Source: VRUE01 sp035548675 (GTDB lineage Bacteria > Actinomycetota > Thermoleophilia > Solirubrobacterales > 70-9). Taken from it: a stretch of 8,934 nt of DNA. Made by a program: the position numbers and the translations under genes. The stretch spans positions 1 to 8,934 of the forward strand of contig DASZSJ010000095.1 of assembly GCA_035548675.1 (NCBI GenBank), read 5' to 3'. Below, one piece after another: positions 1-5,086 of the stretch (positions within the stretch are counted from its first letter, which is position 1; every line of letters begins with the position of its first letter). A model generated the notes under the pieces. That model saw only the letters and a program-made list of their open reading frames with translations, did not search any database and had not been told where the DNA came from.

Positions 1-75
1 GATGGCCGCGACCGCCTCCACCGAAGCGGTCCCCACCTCCCCGCGAGCCCTGCTCCTGACCTCTTCTGACGGCAT
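1..75 (-). CDS. N-terminus of a possible TadE/prepilin-like secreted protein (runs off left edge)
   Basis: An ATG on the minus strand (73-75) opens a frame that stays open to the window edge and gives 25 residues. A charged start (MPSEEVRSRARGEV) is followed by G-TASVE and the beginning of a hydrophobic stretch (AVAAI). A Gly at 15 followed five residues later by Glu 20, just before a hydrophobic helix, is the layout of the class III (type IV prepilin/Flp/TadE) leader, cut after the Gly by a prepilin peptidase. TadE/TadG-like proteins of actinobacteria typically begin this way. An AGGG sequence about 8 bases upstream could be the ribosome binding site. About 100 bases separate it from the small membrane gene upstream, so it may be the last gene of that run or start its own unit. 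The family call rests on a 10-residue motif, and the rest of the protein is outside the window. Confidence 0.42.
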   Translation of the reverse strand, partial: MPSEEVRSRARGEVGTASVEAVAAI

Positions 76-175
76 GCGACGACCCTGCCAGGCGGCGGCG
101 CACGCGTGGCGCGCACGGAGTCAGAGCTGTGTGAAATTTCGGCCGCGGAACTGCAACGAGCGCCGCCGCGCCCGC

Positions 176-526
176 TCAGTACGTGTTGGCCTCGAGCCAG
201 ATCCGCCAGATCGCCACGATCGAGGCACCGAGCAGGATGATCCACAGCAGCGTGCCACCACCGCTGGAGAAGAGCTTGTCGGTGCCGGCGATCAGCAGGG
301 CGATCAGGCCGAAGGCGGCGTAGAAGATCGCCCGCCGGCCGTCGCTGAGGGTCGCCAGCGTCAGCTGGTTCTGGCGGCTCAGCGTGTAGAGCATCCAGAC
401 GATCCCGGCCAGGAAGGCCATCGTCAGCGCCGTGAAGACGGTGTCGACGACGTTGCCGCCGGCAGGGGCGAAGGCCACCCCCAGCGCCAAGAGCATCACG
501 ATCGCCACATTGCGAGCCGTACGCAC
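176..526 (-). CDS. Small four-helix membrane protein downstream of pit
   Basis: Hypothetical protein of about 116 residues. Four hydrophobic segments are visible at roughly residues 6-22, 26-48, 66-82 and 90-110. They are separated by a short charged loop (SRQNQLTLATLSDGRR, about 50-65) and a glycine-rich turn (SSGGG, about 87-91), so it should be an integral cytoplasmic membrane protein. I recognise no catalytic motif. The style resembles uncharacterised four-helix proteins seen in Thermoleophilia, but I cannot name a family. The start is uncertain: the GTG at 524-526 has GGAAG only two bases upstream, which is too close for a good ribosome binding site. An in-frame GTG a few codons further in, or the ATG at residue 11, are alternatives. 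The frame opens directly at the stop codon of the preceding gene (548-550), only 21 bases away, so the two are probably co-transcribed. Confidence 0.72.
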   Translation of the reverse strand: MRTARNVAIVMLLALGVAFAPAGGNVVDTVFTALTMAFLAGIVWMLYTLSRQNQLTLATLSDGRRAIFYAAFGLIALLIAGTDKLFSSGGGTLLWIILLGASIVAIWRIWLEANTY

Positions 527-547
527 GTCTTCCAGTGTACGCAGGAG

Positions 548-787
548 CTACTTACTGGTCATAACGATGATGCCGACGACGACCGCGGCCACCGTCGCCG
601 CCATCGCCAGCGCCGCGACCGCCGCCGCGGCACCGGCGGCGAGGTGCCGATCGCTGCGGTTGAGGTCGGCAAAGCGCGCCACACCCCAGATCGCGACCGA
701 GAAGACGAAGGTGACGCCGACGCCGGCGATCGTCGCGTAGACCACCGTCTCCAGCAGCTCCCGTCCCTCGACGAGCGTCGCGATCAT
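548..787 (-). CDS. Small two-helix membrane protein overlapping the end of pit
   Basis: Hypothetical protein of 79 residues with two hydrophobic segments, about 14-37 (VVYATIAGVGVTFVFSVAIW) and about 48-76 (alanine/valine-rich, ending VVVGIIVMTSK). A short polar loop with ARFADLNRSDRH joins them. Its ATG (785-787) overlaps the pit stop codon in an ATGA arrangement, so translation is probably coupled to that of the phosphate permease. The tight coupling and small size suggest an accessory or stabilising subunit of PiT, but that is inference from position only. No motif in the sequence shows a biochemical function. The composition matches a membrane protein rather than a spurious frame, and the start is fixed by the overlap. 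Confidence 0.78.
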   Translation of the reverse strand: MIATLVEGRELLETVVYATIAGVGVTFVFSVAIWGVARFADLNRSDRHLAAGAAAAVAALAMAATVAAVVVGIIVMTSK

Positions 788-1887
788 CCGCTCGACGCCG
801 CCACCGGCGCCCCCCTCTGTGCGCGCCGCGCGAAGACGGCGGCGATCAACGACAGCGACGCCACCGTGACCACCAGCGGCCCCAGGGCGCCGGTGCCGAA
901 GATCCGCGTCACCCCGTAGGCGGCGGCGCCGATCGTCGCCGCCGCCGGCAGCGTCAGCACCCAGGCGACGACGATGTTGCCGGCGACGCCCCAGCGCACC
1001 GCCGAGACCCGTTTCGCCGCCCCCGCCCCCATCACGCCGCCGTTGATCACGTGCGTGGTCGAGAGCGGGAAGCCGAAGTGGGTCGAGGCGAGGATCACGG
1101 CCGCGCCGGCCCCCTGGGCCGAAAAGCCCTGGGCGGCGTCCATCTTGATGATGCGGGTACCGGTGGTGCGAATGATCCGCCAGCCGCCGCTGTAGGTGCC
1201 GAGCGCGATCGCCGTCGCCGAGGCGACGATCACCCAGAGCGGTGGATCGGCGTTCGCGCCCAGGGTGCCGTTGGCGACCAACGCGAGGGTGATAACCCCC
1301 ATCGTCTTCTGCGCGTCGTTGGTGCCGTGGGCGAGGGCGAGCAGGCCGCCGGAGACGATCTGCCCGTAGCGGAAGCCGCGCGTCACCGTGCCCGGGCGCT
1401 GCTTGCCGACGATGCGGTAGACCAGGCCGATCGCGATCCCGGCCACCACCAGGGCGAGGATCGGCGCCACCACCGCCGGAACCAGGACCTTGCCGACCAG
1501 GCCGTCGGCGAGTACCGCGTCGAAGCCGGCGGCGGCGACCGCGGAGCCGACGACGCCGCCGATCAGCGCGTGCGAGGAGCTCGAGGGCAGGCCGAAGGAC
1601 CAGGTGATCAGGTTCCAGGCGATCGCCCCGATCAGTCCGGCGAAGACCACGGTCGGGGTGACGACGCCGGCGTCGACGACGTCGTTGGCGACCGTCGCCG
1701 CGACCGAGATCGAGATGAAGGCGCCGGCGAAGTTGAGCAGCGAGGCGAACCCGATCGCGATCTGCGGCCGCGCCGCCCCGGTCGAGATCGAGGTCGCGAC
1801 GACGTTGGCGGTGTCGTGAAAGCCGTTGGTGAAGTCGAACGCCAGCGCCGTGCAGACGACGATGACGAGGATGACGTCAGAGCTCAT
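784..1887 (-). CDS. pit: Inorganic phosphate transporter, PiT family
   Basis: Low-affinity secondary transporter of the PiT family (PF01384), which moves phosphate, usually as a metal-phosphate complex with protons, across the cytoplasmic membrane. With the chosen start it has 367 residues and about ten hydrophobic helices. The duplicated PiT signature is clear: FDFTNGFHDTANVVATSIS at about residues 17-35 and LALAHGTNDAQKTMGVITLA at about 183-202. PSSSSHALIGG (101-111) and PLSTTHVINGGVMGAG (274-289) form the second repeated pair. I chose the ATG at 1885-1887 because family homology begins there. The frame continues upstream to 1986, but those 33 extra codons are a translation of the inverted-repeat element. 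No clear Shine-Dalgarno lies before this ATG; the bases there read ccgccggcagacg. The DUF47 gene upstream and the two small membrane genes downstream form one run, typical of DUF47-pit operons. Confidence 0.96.
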   Translation of the reverse strand: MSSDVILVIVVCTALAFDFTNGFHDTANVVATSISTGAARPQIAIGFASLLNFAGAFISISVAATVANDVVDAGVVTPTVVFAGLIGAIAWNLITWSFGLPSSSSHALIGGVVGSAVAAAGFDAVLADGLVGKVLVPAVVAPILALVVAGIAIGLVYRIVGKQRPGTVTRGFRYGQIVSGGLLALAHGTNDAQKTMGVITLALVANGTLGANADPPLWVIVASATAIALGTYSGGWRIIRTTGTRIIKMDAAQGFSAQGAGAAVILASTHFGFPLSTTHVINGGVMGAGAAKRVSAVRWGVAGNIVVAWVLTLPAAATIGAAAYGVTRIFGTGALGPLVVTVASLSLIAAVFARRAQRGAPVAASSG

Positions 1888-1900
1888 CGTCTGCCGGCGG

Positions 1901-2004
1901 TCGTGACGGGCCCAGGCGTTGCCAGACAAGGACGCAGGGAGCGCAGCGTGCTCTGCACGTAAGCGACCGAGGACGCCGTATGGCAACGCCTGGGCCCGTC
2001 ACGA
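1901..2004. repeat. 104-bp element with perfect 24-bp inverted terminal arms, between the DUF47 gene and pit
   Basis: Positions 1901-1924 and 1981-2004 are exact reverse complements over 24 bases (arm core gacgggcccaggcgttgcc), enclosing 56 bases. Inside is a smaller hairpin, cgtgc-tct-gcacg (1947-1959). One arm contains the stop codon of the DUF47 gene (1999-2001) and the other ends 13 bases before the pit ATG. In RNA it would fold into a very stable stem-loop in the intercistronic space. The layout, with long perfect ends, a structured core and insertion at a gene boundary, fits a REP- or MITE-like dispersed element. A long intercistronic attenuator or RNA-stability hairpin is the alternative. 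Only one copy is in this window, so dispersal cannot be judged here. Confidence 0.85.
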
Positions 2005-2619
2005 GTTCTTGATGACGATGCCCTCGATTATCTGCGCTGCGGTCTCGGTCGCGTCGATCGCGTTCTCGAGCACCGCGTACATGTCCTTCCAGCGGATCAC
2101 GACCATCGGGTCGATGCCGTTGGAGAAGAGCGAGGCGACGGCGTCGCGGGAGATCCGATCGCCCTCGTTCTCCAGCCGGTGGATTTCGATCCAGTACTTG
2201 TCGAGGTCCTTGAAGTCGGGCAGGTGCTCCAGCCCCATCGCCAGCTGCTCGCAGGCCGCGACCAGCACCTTGGTCAGTTCCTGGGCCTGGGCCATCGGCG
2301 CCTCGATCTTGTAGAGGCCGAGGAAGTCCGCCGCCTCCTCGGTGTAGTCGACGATGTCGTCCATCTGGGTGGCGAGCGCGTAGATGTCCTCGCGGTCGAT
2401 CGGGGTGACGAAGGTGGAGTTGAGCCGCTGGACGATGGTGTGGGTGATCCGGTCGCCCTCATGCTCGGCGTCGATGATCTGGCGCGGGAGCTCGCCCGCA
2501 TCCGGCCAGTTGGCCATCAGCCGATCGAGCAGGTGCGAGGCCTCGACCGTATTGCGGCCCGCCTCGATGAAGAGATCGAAGAAGCTCCGATCGCGGGGCA
2601 GGAGGGAGAGGCGCGGCAC
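1999..2619 (-). CDS. DUF47 / PhoU-like accessory protein of the Pit transporter
   Basis: Cytoplasmic all-helical protein of 206 residues, the usual length for the DUF47 (PhoU_div, PF01865) family. That family is commonly encoded directly upstream of pit genes and is thought to modulate Pit-mediated phosphate uptake. The two PhoU-type metal-binding ExxxD motifs are present in equivalent positions: EHEGDRITH at about 52-60 and ENEGDRISRD at about 150-159. Each is followed by a second acidic helix, DREDIYALATQMDDIVDYTEE (75-95) and RWKDMYAVLENAIDATET (176-192). The start is a GTG (2617-2619) with AGGA about 9 bases upstream; the nearby ATG at 2625-2627 is out of frame. It is the first gene of the DUF47-pit-small membrane protein run. 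Its last codons and stop lie inside one arm of the inverted-repeat element, so the extreme C-terminus may have been altered by that element. Confidence 0.93.
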   Translation of the reverse strand: MPRLSLLPRDRSFFDLFIEAGRNTVEASHLLDRLMANWPDAGELPRQIIDAEHEGDRITHTIVQRLNSTFVTPIDREDIYALATQMDDIVDYTEEAADFLGLYKIEAPMAQAQELTKVLVAACEQLAMGLEHLPDFKDLDKYWIEIHRLENEGDRISRDAVASLFSNGIDPMVVIRWKDMYAVLENAIDATETAAQIIEGIVIKNS

Positions 2620-2669
2620 CGAGCCATCCTATTGATCGGGGCCGGGGGAAATCGGCCAGTGGTTCAGCA

Positions 2670-2695
2670 TGAATCGACCCCAGCCGGTCGATTCA
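2670..2695. promoter_or_regulatory. 10-bp-arm palindrome upstream of the DUF47-pit run (possible operator)
   Basis: tgaatcgacc (2670-2679) and ggtcgattca (2686-2695) are exact reverse complements separated by six bases (ccagcc). The palindrome sits 51-76 bases upstream of the DUF47 start codon, a normal distance for a promoter-region operator bound by a dimeric regulator. It could instead be a small stem-loop in the transcript. It does not look like the direct-repeat PHO boxes bound by actinobacterial PhoP, so the regulator is unknown. Confidence 0.4.
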
Positions 2696-2786
2696 ACAAA
2701 TCCCCACGAGCACAACAGAACCCCGCGAGCAAAGGGCACCAAGCTTGCGAACCCTGTGGCGCCTGAGCCGCACCTTGGAGGAGCCC

Positions 2787-2846
2787 GCGCTGCCCTGCGA
2801 TCGATCGACCCACCTATACGGTGGCAAATCGATCGCAGGGCAGCGC
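2787..2846. repeat. Nested hairpin: perfect 19-bp outer stem and 5-bp inner stem
   Basis: Outer arms at 2787-2805 (gcgctgccctgcgatcgat) and 2828-2846 are exact reverse complements. Inside the 22-base loop is a second stem, ccacc (2810-2814) and ggtgg (2820-2824), around tatac. The whole 60-base unit would fold strongly as RNA or as extruded DNA. It lies 119-178 bases past the ppk stop and could end or protect the ppk transcript, but no T-run follows on either strand, so it is not a classical intrinsic terminator. The abutting IS1-like scrap makes a mobile-element remnant another possibility. Confidence 0.8.
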
Positions 2847-2852
2847 CTGGGC

Positions 2853-2927
2853 GACCTACTTAGAGCGGGAAGCGCTCTGAGCGGCGCGGCCAAGAACACG
2901 ATCGCGAAGCTGCTGGTCGATCTCCCT
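2853..2927 (+). pseudogene. Probable remnant of an IS1-family transposase helix-turn-helix
   Basis: One plus-strand frame reads DLLRAGSALSGAAKNTIAK followed by LLVDL. From general knowledge of the family, the N-terminal helix-turn-helix of IS1-type transposases commonly reads like SIRATARLTGAAKNTIAKLLVDLG. The two align without gaps over about 24 residues, and the GAAKNTIAKLLVDL part is nearly exact. Nothing before or after matches: the start with the Mu-like HTH lead-in, the zinc-finger part and the DDE catalytic core are all missing. A shifted tail (LARYRK) might echo the usual AxYQ segment. I read this as a decayed fragment left by an insertion and later deletion. The match is from memory and short, so chance resemblance remains possible. 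Confidence 0.42.
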
Positions 2928-2964
2928 TGGCTGGCCCGTTACCGGAAATCGATGCGCCCAGCGC

Positions 2965-5070
2965 TCAGCCGGGGACCGCGGTGAGCTGCTCGGCGGCGCG
3001 GGCCGCGTGGCTCTCGCGCAGCTCCTCCTGGACGCTGCGGCGCCGGCCGTTGTCGGGCGTGAGCCGGGTCCAGATGCCATCCGCGTCGAGCTCCCAAGCG
3101 TTGGCGTTGTCGGCGAGGCAGCGCTCCATCACGTCGAGCAGCTCCGCCCGCAGCGCCGGGTCTTCGACCGGGGCGACGAGCTCGACCCGGCTGTCGAGGT
3201 TGCGCGGCATCAGGTCGGCCGAGCCCATCAGCACGCGGGTCTCCTCGCCACGCTGGAAGGAGTAGATGCGCGAGTGCTCGAGGAAGCGGCCGACGATCGA
3301 GACGACGCGGATGTTCTCCGAGACCCCGGGCACGCCCGGCCGCAGGCAGCAGATGCCGCGCACGTTGAGGTCGACCCTCACCCCCGCGTTCGACGCCTCG
3401 TACAGCGCCCGGATGCAGGCGGCGTCGACCAGCGAGTTCATCTTCAGCGCGATCCGCGCCTCCTCGCCGGCCCGGTGCGCCGCCACCGTCGCCTCGATCT
3501 CCTCGAGGATGCGGTCGCGCATCGTCGTCGGCGAGACCAGCACCTTGCGCGAGCGGGCCGGGCGGCCGTAGCCGGTGAGGAAGTTGAACATCTCGGCGAC
3601 GTCGGCGCCGATCTCCTCGTCGGCGGTGAAGAGGCCGAGGTCGGTGTAGAGGCGAGCCGTGGTCGGGTTGTAGTTGCCGGTGCCGATGTGGACGTACTCG
3701 CGCACCCGGTCGCCCTCGCGGCGGGCGACCAGGACCGCCTTGACGTGGGTCTTCAGGCCGGGGATGCCGTAGACGACGTGGACCCCGGCCTCCTCCAGGG
3801 ACTTAGCCCAGTGGATGTTGGCCTCCTCGTCGAAGCGGGCCTTCAGCTCGACCATGCAGACCGCCTGCTTGCCGCGTTCGGAGGCGCGGATCAGCGCCGG
3901 CACCAGCGGCGAGTCGTCGCTGGTCCGGTACACCGTCTGCTTGATCGCCAGCACGTCGGGGTCGGCGACGGCCTGCTCGACGAAGCGCTCGACCGAGCTG
4001 GCGAAGGAGTCGTAGGGGTGGTGGACGAGCAGGTCCCCCTGGCGGATCGCGGCGAACATGTCGCAGGGCTCCTCGTCCTCGCCGAAGAGGCGCGGCTGCG
4101 TCACCGGCGTCCAGGGCGCGTAGCGCAGGTCGGCGTGGCCGGGCACGTCGGCGATCTCGCTCAGGTCGGCGAGGTCGAGCAGGCCGTCGATGTCGTAGAC
4201 CTCGCGGTCCTCCAGGCGCAGCGCCTCGATCAGCTGCTGGCGCAGCTTCGGGTTCATCTCCGCGCCGATCTCCAGTCGCACCACCTCGCCGAAGCGGCGG
4301 CGGCGGATCTCGTCCTGGACCGCCTGCAGCAGGTCGTCGGCCTCGTCGGAGACGGTGAAGTCGGCGTCGCGGGTGACGCGGAAGTAGCCGTGGTCGACGA
4401 CCTCGGTGCCGGGGAAGAGCGCGTCGAGGTTGGCCGCGATCACCTCCTCCAGCGGCACGAACGCCTTGCCCCCCTCGCCGACCGGGAGGAAACGGCCGAG
4501 CAGCTCCTTCGGCACCTTGACCCGGGCGATGATCTCGCTGCCGCTCTCGGGGTCGCGCAGCAGCACGCCAAGGCTGAGCGAGAGGTTGGAGATGTATGGG
4601 AAGGGCCGGCCGAGGCCGATCACCAGTGGGGTCAGCGTCGGGAAGACCTGCTCGTTGAAGCGGACATCGATCTCGCGGCGCTCCTCCTCGCTGGCGGAGC
4701 CGAGCGAGACGATGCGGATGCCCTGCTCCGCCAGCGCCGGGCGCAGCTCGCCTTCGAAGCAGGCGTGCAGGCGGCGGTCCAACTCCAGGACGCGGGCCTG
4801 GATCGCGTCGATCTGCTCGCCCGGTGCCAGCCCGTCGGGACCGCGAGCGTCGATGCCGGCGTCGAGCTGGTCGAACAGCCCGGCGACGCGCACCATGTAG
4901 AACTCGTCGAGGTTGGAGGCGTAGATCGAGCAGAAGCGCAGCTGCTCGAGCAGCGGCACCGCGGGGTCCTCGGCGAGCTCCAGCACCCGCTGATTGAAGT
5001 CGAGCCAGGAGAGCTCGCGGTTGAAGTAGAGCGCCGGATCGTCGATGCGCCCATCGTACCCCGGCTGCAT
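2965..5070 (-). CDS. ppk: Polyphosphate kinase 1
   Basis: PPK1 (EC 2.7.4.1) reversibly transfers the terminal phosphate of ATP to a growing polyphosphate chain. The 701 residues match the usual length of about 690-720, and all four domains appear complete. The N-terminal domain opens with LYFNRELSWLDFNQRVLELA (about 14-33), followed by the middle head domain. The first catalytic C domain carries GLKTHVKAVLVARREG (438-453) and HIGTGNYNPTTARLYTDLGL, whose His 461 corresponds to the autophosphorylated histidine (His435 in E. coli). The second carries GRFLEHSRIYSF with His 599 (the counterpart of E. coli His592), then GSADLMPRNLDSRVE (616-630). The ATG at 5068-5070 follows the upstream gene's stop by 16 bases with no strong Shine-Dalgarno, so translation may depend on the preceding gene. 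The phosphate-uptake genes lie downstream on the same strand beyond a 345-base spacer, matching a storage role for imported phosphate. Confidence 0.98.
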   Translation of the reverse strand: MQPGYDGRIDDPALYFNRELSWLDFNQRVLELAEDPAVPLLEQLRFCSIYASNLDEFYMVRVAGLFDQLDAGIDARGPDGLAPGEQIDAIQARVLELDRRLHACFEGELRPALAEQGIRIVSLGSASEEERREIDVRFNEQVFPTLTPLVIGLGRPFPYISNLSLSLGVLLRDPESGSEIIARVKVPKELLGRFLPVGEGGKAFVPLEEVIAANLDALFPGTEVVDHGYFRVTRDADFTVSDEADDLLQAVQDEIRRRRFGEVVRLEIGAEMNPKLRQQLIEALRLEDREVYDIDGLLDLADLSEIADVPGHADLRYAPWTPVTQPRLFGEDEEPCDMFAAIRQGDLLVHHPYDSFASSVERFVEQAVADPDVLAIKQTVYRTSDDSPLVPALIRASERGKQAVCMVELKARFDEEANIHWAKSLEEAGVHVVYGIPGLKTHVKAVLVARREGDRVREYVHIGTGNYNPTTARLYTDLGLFTADEEIGADVAEMFNFLTGYGRPARSRKVLVSPTTMRDRILEEIEATVAAHRAGEEARIALKMNSLVDAACIRALYEASNAGVRVDLNVRGICCLRPGVPGVSENIRVVSIVGRFLEHSRIYSFQRGEETRVLMGSADLMPRNLDSRVELVAPVEDPALRAELLDVMERCLADNANAWELDADGIWTRLTPDNGRRRSVQEELRESHAARAAEQLTAVPG

Positions 5071-5086
5071 CGTCGTCCCGGGTGGC

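Larger units (their letters stand above)
2620..2964. other. Intergenic spacer of 345 bases between ppk and the DUF47 gene
   Basis: I see no credible intact gene here; short frames on both strands lack family resemblance and codon bias. From the DUF47 side it holds a 26-base palindrome (2670-2695), about 90 bases of plainer and relatively A/C-rich sequence (2696-2786), a nested strong hairpin (2787-2846), and a scrap resembling an IS1-type transposase on the plus strand (2853-2927). A 6-bp hairpin, agagcg-ggaag-cgctct (2862-2878), lies inside that scrap. The promoter of the DUF47-pit run and the 3' end of the ppk transcript should both lie here. I could not identify a convincing -35/-10 pair. 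A TTGAAT at the edge of the palindrome is the best -35-like string, but without a good -10 partner. Confidence 0.7.

Noticed and set aside
660..663. Asp in place of the first Glu of the EX7E motif as a sign of a dead glycosyltransferase (residue numbers of the PHP-GT protein)
   Set aside because: Asp at this position (TDTYGQVVLE) is common in MgtA-like GT4 enzymes, so it is a family variant and not a loss of function.
2..919. Long plus-strand frame of 305 codons at the left end
   Set aside because: It lies antisense to the small membrane genes and pit, is rich in Arg, Asp, Gln and His repeats typical of reversed high-GC codons, and has no domain resemblance.
2696..2786. tRNA or small RNA gene
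   Set aside because: I looked for a cloverleaf (T-arm GTTCRA and a 7-bp acceptor stem) and found none; only unstructured sequence is visible.
2787..2846. Integron attC site
   Set aside because: The hairpin is too perfect, with no extrahelical bases, and no GTTRRRY/RYYYAAC core pair flanks it. No integrase or cassette is nearby.
2693..2899. 68-codon minus-strand frame in the ppk-DUF47 spacer
   Set aside because: It reads through the nested hairpin, has no ribosome binding site or recognisable motif, and its composition is that of random frames.
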